Shown here: one piece after another, positions 1-12,884 of the stretch | Position numbering within the stretch: position 1 is the first letter of the stretch | Layout: each line of letters opens with the position of its first letter | Assembly (NCBI RefSeq): GCF_014645695.1 | Contig: NZ_BMMF01000016.1 | Coordinates: forward strand, 61,044-125,043 | From: Salinarimonas ramus | GTDB taxonomy: Bacteria > Pseudomonadota > Alphaproteobacteria > Rhizobiales > Beijerinckiaceae | Length of the DNA stretch: 64,000 nt | Direction of reading: 5' to 3' | Translations under genes and position numbers: made by a program | Notes under the pieces: model-generated | Database searches by the model: none | Told to the model about the DNA's origin: nothing | What the model saw: only the letters and a program-made list of their open reading frames with translations

Positions 1-1
1 G

Positions 2-1579
2 GTCTACCGCACCGTCTCGGAGAAGTACGCCGCCATCATCCAGGACATCGAGGCCGCCTCCGCCAAGGGCCAGCCCTCGCTGGTGGGCACGACCTCGATC
101 GAGAAGTCCGAGCTCCTCGCCGCCGAGCTGCGCAAGGCCGGCTTCAAGCAGATCGACTTCGCCGATCCCAAGGCGCTGGGGCCGCTCTTCGAGGCTGCGC
201 GCGCCGCGCGTCCCGCCAAGACCTTCGCCGTGCTCAACGCCCGCTTCCACGAGCAGGAGGCGTTCATCGTCGCCCAGGCCGGCGTGCCGGGCGCGATCAC
301 GATCGCCACGAACATGGCCGGCCGCGGCACCGACATCCAGCTCGGCGGCAATGCGGACATGCGCATCGGCTTCGAGCTCGAGGGCATGGAGGAGGGCGAG
401 GCCCGCGCCGCCCGCGAGGCGGCCATCCGCGAGGAGGTCGCGGCCTTCAAGGCCCGCGCGCTCGAGGCCGGCGGCCTCTACGTCATCGGCACGGAGCGCC
501 ACGAGAGCCGGCGCATCGACAACCAGCTGCGCGGCCGCTCGGGCCGCCAAGGCGATCCGGGCCGCTCGAAGTTCTTCCTGTCGCTGCAGGACGACCTGAT
601 GCGCATCTTCGGGTCGGACCGCATGGACGGCATGCTGACCAAGCTCGGCCTGCAGGAGGGCGAGGCCATCGTCCATCCCTGGATCAACAAGGCGATCGAG
701 AAGGCGCAGTCCAAGGTCGAGGCGCGCAACTTCGACATTCGCAAGAACATCCTCAAGTACGACAACGTCATGAACGACCAGCGCAAGGTCGTCTTCGAGC
801 AGCGCCGCGAGTTCATGGGCGAGGCCTCCGTGCGCGAGACCATCGACGAGATGCGCGAGAGCGTCGTGGAGGACGTCGTCGCCCGCCACATTCCCGCCGA
901 CGCCTATCCCGAGCAATGGGACACGGAGGGTCTCGACAAGGAGGTCCGCCGCCTCCTCAACCTCGACCTGCCGGTGGTCGACTGGGCGAAGGAGGAGGGC
1001 ATCGCCGACGAGGAGATGCGCGAGCGCCTGCTCGATGCCGCCAACGCCGCCTATGCCGCGCGCATCGAGAAGAACACGTCGGACGTGATGACGTACGTCG
1101 AGAAGCAGGTGCTGCTGCAGAGCCTCGACCAGCTCTGGCGCGAGCACATCGTCACGCTCGAGCATCTGCGCCAAGTCATCGGCTGGCGCGGCCTCGCCCA
1201 GCGCGACCCGCTCAACGAGTACAAGTCCGAGGCCTTCCAGCTCTTCGAGGCGCTGATCGCACGCCTGCGCGAGGCGGTCACGGCCCAGCTCATGCGGGTG
1301 GAGGTGGTCTACCAGCGCCCGCCCGAGCCGAAGCTGCCGGAGATGGCGGCGCATCACGCCGATCCGGTCACCGGCGAGGACGAGATGGCCGCGGGCGGCT
1401 CGACCGGGCTCGGCTCGCCCGGTGCGGCCGCTGGCGGCGCGGCGATGGCCGTGGGCTACGTGCCGCCCGCCCAGCGCGACCCGAACGACCCCTCCACCTG
1501 GGGCAAGGTCGGCCGCAACGAGGATTGCCCCTGCGGCTCCGGCAAGAAGTACAAGCACTGCCACGGCGCGCTGGCGTGA
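2..1579 (+). CDS. secA: Preprotein translocase ATPase SecA, 3' part
   Basis: SecA is the cytoplasmic ATPase that drives unfolded preproteins through SecYEG. The reading frame is open from base 2, so the gene begins upstream of the window and only about the C-terminal 525 residues are here. The second helicase domain is clear: the [15 protein letters not shown] motif, then [21 protein letters not shown], then the helical scaffold and wing. The protein ends with the zinc-binding tail [14 protein letters not shown], which in the family binds SecB and phospholipids. A Gly/Ala-rich linker precedes this tail. The in-frame ATG at 83 lies inside the conserved domain and is not a real start. Identification is near certain. 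Confidence 0.98.
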   Translation, partial: VYRTVSEKYAAIIQDIEAASAKGQPSLVGTTSIEKSELLAAELRKAGFKQIDFADPKALGPLFEAARAARPAKTFAVLNARFHEQEAFIVAQAGVPGAITIATNMAGRGTDIQLGGNADMRIGFELEGMEEGEARAAREAAIREEVAAFKARALEAGGLYVIGTERHESRRIDNQLRGRSGRQGDPGRSKFFLSLQDDLMRIFGSDRMDGMLTKLGLQEGEAIVHPWINKAIEKAQSKVEARNFDIRKNILKYDNVMNDQRKVVFEQRREFMGEASVRETIDEMRESVVEDVVARHIPADAYPEQWDTEGLDKEVRRLLNLDLPVVDWAKEEGIADEEMRERLLDAANAAYAARIEKNTSDVMTYVEKQVLLQSLDQLWREHIVTLEHLRQVIGWRGLAQRDPLNEYKSEAFQLFEALIARLREAVTAQLMRVEVVYQRPPEPKLPEMAAHHADPVTGEDEMAAGGSTGLGSPGAAAGGAAMAVGYVPPAQRDPNDPSTWGKVGRNEDCPCGSGKKYKHCHGALA

Positions 1580-1637
1580 GCCGCGCCGGCGTCGGCACCG
1601 TATGCAGGCGCCAGACGCATCGCCTGAAGCCGCTTTC

Positions 1638-1664
1638 GCGCCCGCGCACCTTCCGCGCGGGCGC
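1638..1664 (+). terminator. GC-rich hairpin after secA
   Basis: A perfect 10 bp stem (GCGCCCGCGC with its complement) around a 7-base loop lies 58 bp after the secA stop. It is followed by CCGTCTCGTCT rather than a run of T, so it is a plausible but non-canonical terminator. Confidence 0.5.
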
Positions 1665-1708
1665 CCGTCTCGTCTAAGCTCCCGCTCCCGACGACGGAGC
1701 CCGAGACG

Positions 1709-2689
1709 ATGACGAAGCCCACGATCCTGATGCCCTCCCGGATGATGCCGCTCGTCGTCGAGCGGCTCGCGGCGCGTTTCCATCTCGTGCGGCTGTGGGA
1801 GGAGGCGGATCGCGAGGCGTGGCTCGCGGCGCATGGCGGCTCGGTGCGGGGCATCGCGGCGGGCGCGCATCACCGCATCGACGACGCCTTCATGGGACGC
1901 CTTCCGCATCTGGAGATCGTCGCGTCCTTCGGCGTCGGTTACGACCACGTGGACGCGCACGCCGCTGCGCGCAGGGGCGTCGTCGTCACCAATACGCCCG
2001 ACGTGCTGACGGAGGAGGTCGCCGACCTGACGCTGGGCCTCCTCCTCGCCACCGTGCGGCGCCTGCCGCAGGCGGAGCGCTATTTGCGCGAGGGCCGCTG
2101 GAAGGCGCAAGGCTCCTTCCCCCTCTCGCCGACGCTGCGCACCCGCACCATCGGCATCCTCGGCTACGGGCGCATCGGCAAGGCCATCGCGCGCCGGCTC
2201 GATGCCTTCGGGGTCACCGTGGTCTATCACGGCCGCCGCCGCCAGGAGGGCGTGCCGCATCGCCATTACGACAGCCTCGTCGAGATGGCGCGCGCCGTCG
2301 ACACCCTGATCTGCGTGGCGCCGGGCGGGGCGGGGACGCGCCACCTCGTCTCGACACAGGTGCTCGAGGCGCTCGGCCCCGACGGCGTGCTGATCAACGT
2401 GGGGCGCGGCTCGGTCGTGGACGAGGCGGCGCTGATCGCGGCGCTGGACAAGGGCACGATCCTCACCGCCGGGCTCGACGTCTTCGAGGACGAGCCGAAC
2501 GTGCCGGCCGCGCTCCTCGCTCGCGACGACGTGGTGCTCCTGCCCCATGTCGGCTCGGCGTCCGTCCACACCCGCGAGGCCATGGGCGCGCTGGTCGTCG
2601 ACAACCTCGTCTCCTGGTTCGAGGGCGCGGGGCCGCTGACACCAGTGGAGGAGACGCCGTGGAGAGGCGAGGGGGCTGCGTCGGGGTGA
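1709..2689 (+). CDS. D-2-hydroxyacid dehydrogenase (glyoxylate/hydroxypyruvate reductase type)
   Basis: An NAD(P)-dependent reductase of 2-oxoacids such as glyoxylate or hydroxypyruvate, cytoplasmic, 326 residues as usual for the family. The sequence shows the nucleotide-binding motif ILGYGRIGKAIARRLDAFG, the conserved INVGRGSVVDEAAL segment that carries the substrate-binding arginine region, the GLDVFEDEP segment with the catalytic glutamate, and LLPHVGSAS with the catalytic histidine. It follows secA on the same strand, separated by a hairpin, so it is probably its own unit. The exact substrate cannot be read from sequence. It converges on the atp operon with a shared intergenic terminator region. 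Confidence 0.9.
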   Translation: MTKPTILMPSRMMPLVVERLAARFHLVRLWEEADREAWLAAHGGSVRGIAAGAHHRIDDAFMGRLPHLEIVASFGVGYDHVDAHAAARRGVVVTNTPDVLTEEVADLTLGLLLATVRRLPQAERYLREGRWKAQGSFPLSPTLRTRTIGILGYGRIGKAIARRLDAFGVTVVYHGRRRQEGVPHRHYDSLVEMARAVDTLICVAPGGAGTRHLVSTQVLEALGPDGVLINVGRGSVVDEAALIAALDKGTILTAGLDVFEDEPNVPAALLARDDVVLLPHVGSASVHTREAMGALVVDNLVSWFEGAGPLTPVEETPWRGEGAASG

Positions 2690-2753
2690 TCAGGGGTGGG
2701 GGGCGTCGGTCGACGCTGCGGCGCCGCCCTTAACAGCATGCCCCCCGCAAACC

Positions 2754-2780
2754 AGAAAGGCCGCCTCGCGGCGGCCCTTC
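2754..2780 (-). terminator. Terminator of the atp operon
   Basis: On the minus strand, downstream of atpC, a 7 bp stem GGCCGCC/GGCGGCC with loop GCGA is followed by TTTCT. This is a good intrinsic terminator between the convergent dehydrogenase gene and the atp operon. Confidence 0.7.
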
Positions 2781-2813
2781 ATCGTCTCTTGCAGGCGTTG
2801 CCCGTCGGGTGAA

Positions 2814-3212
2814 TCACATGCCGAGGCTCGCCTTCGCCTCGCGCAGCTGCGCCACCGTGTCGGCGGCGGCGGCCTTGAGGACGGGGTCCTCCACCGTCTC
2901 GTGCTCGGTCTCGGCGCGGGAGATCTCGCGCGACAGGATCTCGCCGTTCAGCTCGGAGACCGGCATCGCGCGCTCGGCGAGAACCGTGGCGCCCTTGGGG
3001 CCGACGTCGACGAAGCCGCCCTGGACCAGGATGCGCTCCTCGCCCTTGCCGGACGAGACGACGAGGAAGCCCGTCTTGAGCGAGGTCATCATCGGGGCGT
3101 GGCTGGCGAGCAGCGTCATCTCGCCCTCCGCGGCGGGGATCACCACCGTCTCGACGTCGCCCGAGAAGATGATGCGCTCGGGAGAGACGAGCTCGAAGGG
3201 AAAGCTGGCCAT
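2814..3212 (-). CDS. atpC: ATP synthase F1 epsilon subunit
   Basis: The epsilon subunit of F1F0 ATP synthase belongs to the rotating central stalk and regulates ATPase activity. The protein has 132 residues. The N-terminal beta-sandwich is recognisable by FELVSPERIIFSGDVETVVI and GEMTLLASHAPMMTSL, followed by a short C-terminal helical part. It is the last gene of the F1 cluster, 87 bp after atpD, with a terminator immediately downstream. The gap to atpD holds a strong hairpin that could set the different expression levels of beta and epsilon. Confidence 0.97.
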   Translation of the reverse strand: MASFPFELVSPERIIFSGDVETVVIPAAEGEMTLLASHAPMMTSLKTGFLVVSSGKGEERILVQGGFVDVGPKGATVLAERAMPVSELNGEILSREISRAETEHETVEDPVLKAAAADTVAQLREAKASLGM

Positions 3213-3246
3213 TGAACCCTCTTGGAACCCATGGTGGGAAGGACGC

Positions 3247-3275
3247 GCGCGCCCGATCGCGAGGATCGGGCGCGC
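3247..3275 (-). repeat. 12 bp perfect hairpin between atpD and atpC
   Basis: GCGCGCCCGATC and its exact complement flank a 5-base loop in the short atpD-atpC gap. No T-run follows, so it looks like an mRNA-stability or translation-tuning structure and not a terminator. Confidence 0.6.
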
Positions 3276-3299
3276 CCGTTCAGGTCATGGTGGTCGCGA

Positions 3300-5637
<2,338 letters not shown>

Positions 5638-5675
5638 GGGTCGCCCCGACCTCTTCTCGTTCCGTTACGGGACTT

Positions 5676-5725
5676 CGCCGCCCGGAGGCGGCGGAGCGGA
5701 ACGCCGCCGCGCGAACGCGGCGGCG
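5676..5725 (-). repeat. Two consecutive hairpins between atpA and atpG
   Basis: The gap holds a 7 bp stem (5676-5693) and a perfect 10 bp stem (5702-5725). On the mRNA strand the second has a UUCG tetraloop, an extra-stable type. Neither is followed by a T-run, so they are more likely processing or stability elements than terminators. Confidence 0.6.
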
Positions 5726-5746
5726 CGATGACGTCGCTCGCGCCGG

Positions 5747-7278
<1,532 letters not shown>

Positions 7279-7279
<1 letters not shown>

Positions 7280-7866
7280 CAGCGGGCCTCTTTCAGGCTG
7301 AGACGAATTGCATTGAGCTTGGTGCGCAGGGACGCGTCGATCATGCGCGAGCCGACTTTGACGACGAGGCCGCCGATCAGCGCGGGGTCGACCTTCACGT
7401 CCAGCGACACCTCGGATTGGGCGAGGTCGCGCACCGTGGTGCGGATCTCGGCGAGGAGGGCCTCGGAGGGAGCCTCGGCGACGCGCACCTCGGCGGGCAC
7501 GATGCCCTTGGCCTGCGCGTTCAGGGCCTTGAAGTCCCGGATCATGGTCATGAGCAGGAAGAGGCGGCGCTTGGAGGCGACGAGCCGTACGAAATTGCCG
7601 GTCAGGCCGCCGATGCCGACGCGATCGAGCACGGCGCCCATGGCGGCCTTCTGCTCGTCGGCGGTGTAGACGGGGCTCTTGAGCAGCCGACGCAGGTCCT
7701 CGCTCTCGGCGGCGAGCGCCTCGATGCGGACGAGCTCCGATTCCACGGCGTCGACGACGCCCTGGTCCTGCGCCAGCTCGAACAGAGCGGACGCGTACCG
7801 GCCGGCGACCCCCGACACGATCGAGCCGCCTGTCCGCGACTCGCCTTCTTGATTTCGCTCAGCCAC
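7279..7866 (-). CDS. atpH: ATP synthase F1 delta subunit (OSCP)
   Basis: Delta links F1 to the peripheral stalk. I chose the GTG at 7866, which gives [10 protein letters not shown] then [19 protein letters not shown], the usual beginning of the family, and 195 residues, close to the normal 180-190. The ATG further upstream (8055) would add about 63 residues with no similarity to the family. The C-terminal end [27 protein letters not shown] is the classical delta motif. It is the first gene of the operon, and the F0 genes are not nearby, as is normal in this order. Confidence 0.95.
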
Positions 7867-8151
7867 CGAAAGTCTCTTCCCGAAAGGGAGCGCTCCGTCG
7901 CCGCGGGGCGATGCGAAAGAGCGCTCGCTGAGGTCTGGATTGGCTCGGCCGCGGATGCGCGAGGCACCCGGCGCCCGCGAGGCGTGGCTGCGATACCATG
8001 GGATCTCAGGGGGCGCAAGCGCCCGCGACGCCCTCGGGGAACCGCCTTGCCGCATTGCGAAAGAACCCGTGCGGGAGCGGGCGCGGCCGTGCCACGCGAG
8101 GGGCCCCGCGGCGGTTCGCGAGCCGGCGAACGGTGCCGTCCGGCTTTCGCG
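7867..8151. other. Intergenic region upstream of the atp operon
   Basis: This 285 bp stretch contains no convincing gene. It must hold the promoter of the atp operon, but I see no clear -35/-10 pair in this GC-rich sequence. Confidence 0.4.
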
Positions 8152-8496
8152 TCAGGCGCGCTTGCGCGCCGGCGTCTCGGGGAGGGGCTCGTCGCGATCG
8201 CGCTGGGGCGGCAGGCGCGGGGGCACGTCCACGCGCTGCTTGAGCTGCTCCATCTGGCGCGCGACCGTGGCGATCTGCTCGATCATCGCCTGGGCGACCC
8301 GGGCCGGCGGGATGCCGGCCTCGCCGGCGAGGCCCTCGGGCGCGAAGGTCCGCGACACGCCCACCGCCTTGCGCCTGTCGGCGAAGGAGGCGTTCTCCAT
8401 CGCGGCGATGTACGCGGCGCAGCCCGCAGCCATTCCGGCGACGCCGTCGATGGCGTTGGCGAGCTTCTTGATGGCGGCGCGGGTCTCTGCATCCAC
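8152..8496 (-). CDS. Small hypothetical protein, helical
   Basis: I do not recognise this gene. The most plausible start is a GTG at 8496, giving about 114 residues beginning VDAETRAAIKKLANAIDGVAG. An upstream ATG at 8736 would add a low-complexity arginine-rich leader that looks non-coding. The protein is alanine-rich and probably helical, with a C-terminal charged and proline-rich tail (PPRLPPQRDRDEP). No signal peptide or membrane segment is visible. It stands alone between the atp operon and ribA, with a perfect inverted repeat just upstream of its start. Confidence 0.55.
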   Translation of the reverse strand: MDAETRAAIKKLANAIDGVAGMAAGCAAYIAAMENASFADRRKAVGVSRTFAPEGLAGEAGIPPARVAQAMIEQIATVARQMEQLKQRVDVPPRLPPQRDRDEPLPETPARKRA

Positions 8497-8563
8497 GGCG
8501 TTCTGCCCCTTCGTCGGCCCGTCGCGTCGCGGCGACGTCCCGCGGGAGCGTAACGATCGATCG

Positions 8564-8586
8564 GTCACCTTTGCGTTAAAGGTGAC
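8564..8586. promoter_or_regulatory. Perfect 9 bp inverted repeat upstream of the hypothetical gene
   Basis: GTCACCTTT and AAAGGTGAC flank a 5-base spacer (GCGTT). The repeat lies 68 bp upstream of the GTG at 8496. The AT content of its centre stands out, so it may be an operator or promoter-overlapping site for that gene. Confidence 0.45.
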
Positions 8587-8777
8587 GCGGCAGCCGAGCT
8601 TACGAAGTCCTGTTGAAAACGCGCCGCGACGACTGGACGCGCGGCGCGTTCTCGGCAAGCGTCGCCGCAGCCCGTGGGAGGCGACGGGGAAGAGCCCGCA
8701 AAGGGCCGCCCCGAACAGCCGGGCCGCCCCCAACACGTCGCGCGAACGCTACGTCATCCGCGCGACGCCGCGGCCGA

Positions 8778-9908
8778 TCACTCGGCCTTCGGCGCGCAGG
8801 CGCCGTCGAGCTCGATCAGGTGGCCCGCCTTGTCGCGCTTCGTGGCGAGATAGCGCACGTTCTCGGGATGGCGCCGCCCGATGCTGCGCACGTCGGCGGC
8901 GACCTCCAGCCCGGCACCCTTCAGCGCGGCGATCTTCTCGGGATTGTTCGTCATCACCCGCACGGACCGCACGCCGAGCTGGCGCAGCATCTCGGCCGCG
9001 AAGCCGAAGCGGCGCTGGTCGAGCCCGAAGCCCAGCGTCTCGTCCGCCTCGTAGGTGTCGAAGCCCTCGGCCTGGAGCTGGTAGGCGCGGATCTTGTTGG
9101 CGATGCCGTTCCCGCGCCCCTCCTGGTCGAGATAGAGCAGGATGCCGCCCTCGCCCTCGGCCATGGCCTGCACCGTGCCGCGCAGCTGGTCGCCGCAATC
9201 GCACTTGAGCGAGCCGAACAGGTCGCCCGTGAGGCAGGCCGAATGCAGCCGCACCAGGACGGGCTTTTCGAGATCCGGCTCGCCGACGAGGACAGCGACC
9301 TGATCGCGCATGCCCTCGCCGCCGCGGAAGACGACGAACTCCGTCTTCGCCGCGCCCTCGAGCGGGACGGGCGCGCGGCTCGCGATCCGCAGCGTCGAGG
9401 ATTGGCGGGCGCGGAAGCCGCGAACGGCGTCGGCGGGCACGCGCATCAGGCTCGCCTCGCGCTCGATGCCGGCGCGCACGGGGAAGGTGACCACCGCCGG
9501 CGTCACGAAGGCGAGGCGGGCGAGCTCGAGCGCCACGGCGTCGAGCGGGTCGATGGGATGCGCCGGAGCGTCGAGGCGAGCCTCGGTCTTGCGCGCGAGG
9601 CTCTCGACGCGAGACGCGTCGAGGCGCGGCAGGGCGATGGCACCGGGCTCGCCCCGCTCGCGACCGATGCGCGAGAGGCGCTTGTCGGTGAGCACGAGGC
9701 GGGCGGTGCCGCCGGCGACGACGTCGAGCCGCGCGCAGGCCTCCGCGTCGAGATCCTCGACGCCGACCGCGACGATCGCCGCGTCGCCCTCCTCGATCAG
9801 AACCGGGCGGGCGTGGCGGAACTCCGCGATGGCGCGCTCGACCCGTGTCAGGTCGGCATCTCCGCTCAAGCCCATAACGAGACGCATCATGACTTCCTGG
9901 CCTTTCAC
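8778..9908 (-). CDS. ribA: GTP cyclohydrolase II with an N-terminal extension
   Basis: GTP cyclohydrolase II opens GTP to the first committed pyrimidine intermediate of riboflavin synthesis. The C-terminal 200 residues carry the full catalytic domain: RLHSACLTGDLFGSLKCDCG supplies the three zinc cysteines, followed by ILLYLDQEGRGNGIANKI and the GFGLDQRRF segment. The N-terminal half (about residues 1-170) is a degenerate domain. In this position many RibA proteins carry RibB, but I do not see the RibB acidic motif, so a bifunctional RibBA is unlikely. The next gene, divergent, is a RibD-C-type reductase, which supports a role in flavin synthesis. Confidence 0.92.
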   Translation of the reverse strand: MKGQEVMMRLVMGLSGDADLTRVERAIAEFRHARPVLIEEGDAAIVAVGVEDLDAEACARLDVVAGGTARLVLTDKRLSRIGRERGEPGAIALPRLDASRVESLARKTEARLDAPAHPIDPLDAVALELARLAFVTPAVVTFPVRAGIEREASLMRVPADAVRGFRARQSSTLRIASRAPVPLEGAAKTEFVVFRGGEGMRDQVAVLVGEPDLEKPVLVRLHSACLTGDLFGSLKCDCGDQLRGTVQAMAEGEGGILLYLDQEGRGNGIANKIRAYQLQAEGFDTYEADETLGFGLDQRRFGFAAEMLRQLGVRSVRVMTNNPEKIAALKGAGLEVAADVRSIGRRHPENVRYLATKRDKAGHLIELDGACAPKAE

Positions 9909-10067
9909 GCGAGACGGGTCCGCCGGATCGGGCCGGACGACAAGCGCCGGCCCTGGCCGTTCGTTCCCGCCACGCTAGTTCGTTGGGGGACTCCCGATGG
10001 CGCGCCGAAATGAGCCGGCTCGCGTTATATCGGGCGCATTCCGCGCGAGGCAATTCGGGTACGGTGC

Positions 10068-10844
10068 ATGGGTAACGACGGATCTGGCACGAGCGCGGCC
10101 GTGATGCCGCAGGGGCATGGCCTCGAGGATGGCGGCTCGGCGGCTTCGTCCACGCCGCGCCCGGACGTGTTTTCGCCCTTCGCGGCGGGGCGTCCGCAGG
10201 CGCCCTTCGTCGTCGGGCAGCTCGGCCAGTCGCTCGACGGGCGCATCGCCACGGTCACGGGCGATTCCAAGTATATCAACGGTTCGGCGGCGCTCGATCA
10301 CCTGCACGCCATCCGCGCGCGGGTCGACGCCGTCCTCGTCGGCGTCGGCACGGCGATCGCCGACGATCCGCTGCTCACCGTGCGCCGCGTGCCCGGCCGC
10401 AGCCCCGCGCGCGTGGTGCTCGATCCCAACGGGCGCCTCTCCCCCGATGCGGCGGTTTGGCGCGATGACGGCGCGCGCCGCGTGCTGCTTCGCCGCAGGC
10501 GCGTGACGGCGCCGGTGCCGGGGGGCGTCGAGCTCGTCGCCTTCTCGGAGGAGGGCACGATCGCACCGGGGGCGATCGTCGCTGCGCTGGGGCGGCTCGG
10601 CTTCGGGCGCATTCTCGTCGAGGGCGGCGCCGAGACGGTGTCGCGCTTCCTCGCGGACGGCGCGCTCGATCGCCTGCACGTCCTCGTCTCGCCGATGCTG
10701 ATCGGCTCGGGCCGCCCCGGCCTCGTCCTCGATCCCGTCGAGCGCATCGCGCAGGCCTTGCGTCCGCGCGCGCGGGCCTATCTCCTCGAGGACGGCGACG
10801 TCCTGTTCGATTGCGATCTGAGAGCCGGCGGCGAAGGAGAATGA
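10068..10844 (+). CDS. RibD C-terminal domain reductase (riboflavin pathway type)
   Basis: A 258-residue stand-alone RibD-C/dihydrofolate-reductase-fold protein. The family reduces the ribosyl group of pyrimidine intermediates in riboflavin synthesis with NADPH. Typical segments are VGQLGQSLDGRIATVTGDSK, INGSAALDHLHAIRARVDAVLVGVGTAIADDP and GFGRILVEGGAETVSRFL. There is no N-terminal deaminase domain, so another protein must deaminate. It is divergent from ribA with 159 bp between them, which fits joint regulation. The first 35 residues are low-complexity, so a start at a later codon is possible. Confidence 0.85.
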   Translation: MGNDGSGTSAAVMPQGHGLEDGGSAASSTPRPDVFSPFAAGRPQAPFVVGQLGQSLDGRIATVTGDSKYINGSAALDHLHAIRARVDAVLVGVGTAIADDPLLTVRRVPGRSPARVVLDPNGRLSPDAAVWRDDGARRVLLRRRRVTAPVPGGVELVAFSEEGTIAPGAIVAALGRLGFGRILVEGGAETVSRFLADGALDRLHVLVSPMLIGSGRPGLVLDPVERIAQALRPRARAYLLEDGDVLFDCDLRAGGEGE

Positions 10845-10846
10845 GG

Positions 10847-11425
10847 ATGGCGAGGGACCACGGCAGGCGTGCGGTCGCGACCTACGCGCCGGTTCAGATC
10901 TGGATCCATTGGCTCACCGCCTTGTGCATCTTCGGGCTCGTCGCCGCGGGTCTGACGATGACCCGCATCGGCCCCGGCACGCTGACGAACGCGCTCTACG
11001 AGCTGCACAAGTCCTTCGGGCTGATCGTCGTCGCCCTCGTCGTCCTGCGCTTCGTCGCACGCGCCGTCCACGGGGCGCCGGAGCACGCGCCGATGCCGGG
11101 CTGGCAGCTCCTCGCCGCGCGCATCAGCCACGTGGCGCTCTATCTCCTGATCGTGATCGTGCCGCTCTCGGGGTGGGCTGCGACCTCGGCCTGCTGCGCG
11201 CCGGTGAACCTGTTCTGGAGCATCGACCTGACGTTGCCCGTCGCCCGCGGCTTCGACGTGGCGCGCCCGATCTTCGTCGTCCACAATTGGGCGGCCTATC
11301 TCCTCGTCTTCGTGGTGCTCATCCACGCTGGCGCGGCGCTGCAGCATCACTACCTGCGCCGCGACGACACCCTCGCGCGGATGACCGGGGGCCGCGCGCG
11401 CCGGGTGGGGCTCACGCGACCCTGA
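10847..11425 (+). CDS. Cytochrome b561 family di-haem membrane protein
   Basis: A four-helix inner-membrane cytochrome b561 that probably passes electrons from the quinone pool. The segment [20 protein letters not shown] with a haem histidine opens helix 1, [20 protein letters not shown] is helix 2, and further histidines appear in [18 protein letters not shown] and [19 protein letters not shown] chose the ATG at 10847 because GGAG lies 7 bases upstream. The ATG at 10841 overlaps the reductase stop but leaves almost no spacer. Cotranscription with the preceding gene is likely. Confidence 0.85.
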   Translation: MARDHGRRAVATYAPVQIWIHWLTALCIFGLVAAGLTMTRIGPGTLTNALYELHKSFGLIVVALVVLRFVARAVHGAPEHAPMPGWQLLAARISHVALYLLIVIVPLSGWAATSACCAPVNLFWSIDLTLPVARGFDVARPIFVVHNWAAYLLVFVVLIHAGAALQHHYLRRDDTLARMTGGRARRVGLTRP

Positions 11426-11441
11426 GATCGGACGTTCGCGA

Positions 11442-12092
11442 TCAGGCCTCGACCACGCCGACGGGGCAGGACACGCCCGTGCCGCCGAGCCCGCAATAGC
11501 CGCCGGGGTTCTTGGCGAGATATTGCTGGTGATAGTCCTCGGCATAGTAGAACGGCCCGGCCTCGCGGATCTCCGTCGTCACGGCGGGATAGCCCTTCTC
11601 CTGCAGGCGCGCGTGATAGGCCGTGCGCGCCGCCTCGGCTGCCCTGCGCTGCTCCTCGTCCTCGACGTAGATGCCCGAGCGGTACTGCGTGCCGACGTCG
11701 TTGCCCTGGCGCATGCCCTGGGTCGGGTCGTGGCTCTCGAAGAAGGCCTTGAGCAGGCGCTCGTAGGAGATCTCGGCGGGGTCGTAGACCACGCGGACCA
11801 CCTCGTTGTGCCCGGTCATGCCGGAGCAGACCTCCTCGTAGGTCGGGTTCGGCGTGTGGCCCGCGGCGTAGCCCACGGCGGTGACGTGGACGCCGGGCAA
11901 TTGCCAGAAGGCGCGTTCCGCGCCCCAGAAGCAGCCGAGACCGAAGGTCGCGACCTTCGCGCCCTCGGGATAGGGGCCCTTCAGCGGCCGGCCCGACACG
12001 TAGTGCCGCTCGGCGGTCGGAATCGCGCTGTCGCGGCCGGGCAGAGCCTCGGCGGGCGTGGGGATCGTCGTCTTCTTGCGGGTGAAGAACAT
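11442..12092 (-). CDS. msrA: Peptide methionine sulfoxide reductase MsrA
   Basis: MsrA repairs the S-epimer of methionine sulfoxide in proteins. The catalytic motif [11 protein letters not shown] is present with its cysteine, together with [31 protein letters not shown] and [23 protein letters not shown] in shorter parts. The C-terminal resolving cysteines appear in [16 protein letters not shown]. The start chosen at 12092 (MFFTRKKTT) gives 216 residues, a normal length. No signal peptide is seen, so it is cytoplasmic. It ends 16 bp from the convergent cytochrome gene. Confidence 0.96.
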   Translation of the reverse strand: MFFTRKKTTIPTPAEALPGRDSAIPTAERHYVSGRPLKGPYPEGAKVATFGLGCFWGAERAFWQLPGVHVTAVGYAAGHTPNPTYEEVCSGMTGHNEVVRVVYDPAEISYERLLKAFFESHDPTQGMRQGNDVGTQYRSGIYVEDEEQRRAAEAARTAYHARLQEKGYPAVTTEIREAGPFYYAEDYHQQYLAKNPGGYCGLGGTGVSCPVGVVEA

Positions 12093-12153
12093 GGGGGAGC
12101 CTCCTCGGAGCATTCCCCCGGATATAAGCGCGCGAGCGCCGGTTTTCAGGCCC

Positions 12154-12477
12154 TCAGCGCTCCGTGAGATAGCCCACCGGCTCCGGGCGCTTCTGCGAGA
12201 GCCAGAGCAGGACGGCGCCGAGAACGAAGGCGACGATCGAGGCCGGCCACAGGAGCACCGTCAGCAGGATCGGATCCCACAGGAAGGGCGAGACGTGGCG
12301 CGTGATCGCCGGCTCCAGCATCGGGAACGTGCTCGGGAAGAGCTGGAACAGGATCTCGCCCAGCGGCGCGAACACGACCTCGTGGTTCGCGATCGAGCGC
12401 GTGCCGTCGACGACCACGCCGACGAATCCCGCCGCGACGAGGAGGAGGCCGATGACGCGGACGAAGAAACGGATCAT
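12154..12477 (-). CDS. Small two-helix membrane protein
   Basis: A 107-residue protein with a hydrophobic N-terminal helix ([23 protein letters not shown]) in its first 23 residues and a second hydrophobic stretch near the C-terminus ([20 protein letters not shown], about residues 70-90), with a loop between containing [13 protein letters not shown]. It resembles conserved small inner-membrane proteins of Hyphomicrobiales, but I cannot assign a function. It is on the same strand as msrA, 61 bp upstream of it, and could share a transcript. Confidence 0.75.
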   Translation of the reverse strand: MIRFFVRVIGLLLVAAGFVGVVVDGTRSIANHEVVFAPLGEILFQLFPSTFPMLEPAITRHVSPFLWDPILLTVLLWPASIVAFVLGAVLLWLSQKRPEPVGYLTER

Positions 12478-12680
12478 GGGGCGGGCTCGCGAACGCTGAG
12501 ATACAGATAAGAAAGACTTACAAGGTCGCGCGTCCCGCGCAACACCGAAATGCGGCTACGCTTCATCGCAGCGGGCGGGCGCCGGAACGACGCACGCTGC
12601 CCCGAAACGGGGGTTGCGTCCAAAGCGCCGCCGGATATATGTAGCGCCTCCGCGGGCGGCCTGCCCCCCCGCGGCGACGC

Positions 12681-12770
12681 GGACAGGTGGCCGAGTGGTT
12701 TAAGGCGCACGCCTGGAAAGTGTGTATACGGGAAACCGTATCGCGGGTTCGAATCCCGCCCTGTCCGCCA
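12681..12770 (+). tRNA. tRNA-Ser (anticodon GGA)
   Basis: The acceptor stem GGACAGG pairs with CCTGTCC, followed by discriminator G and an encoded CCA. The anticodon loop CTGGAAA has GGA at 12715-12717. The long variable arm TATACGGGAAACCGTAT and the T-arm GCGGGTTCGAATCCCGC are typical of class II serine tRNAs. Its 3' end is a classical integrase attachment site, and an integrase gene starts 115 bp downstream. Confidence 0.97.
12740..12770 (+). other. Putative attachment site at the tRNA-Ser 3' end
   Basis: The tRNA-Ser 3' end next to a tyrosine integrase is the expected island attachment site. I looked by eye for a second copy of the T-arm and acceptor sequence in the window and did not find one, so the distal site is either degenerate, lost or outside. 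Confidence 0.5.
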
Positions 12771-12884
12771 CATCATCATCAAGAATCCATGCGGACGACT
12801 GAAAAGCAAGCTGTACAAGGCTTTGCGCTTGACCTCGCGCAACAGAACGAGTTACATGTTGTGTAACATGGCGTGGTTCGGCGG

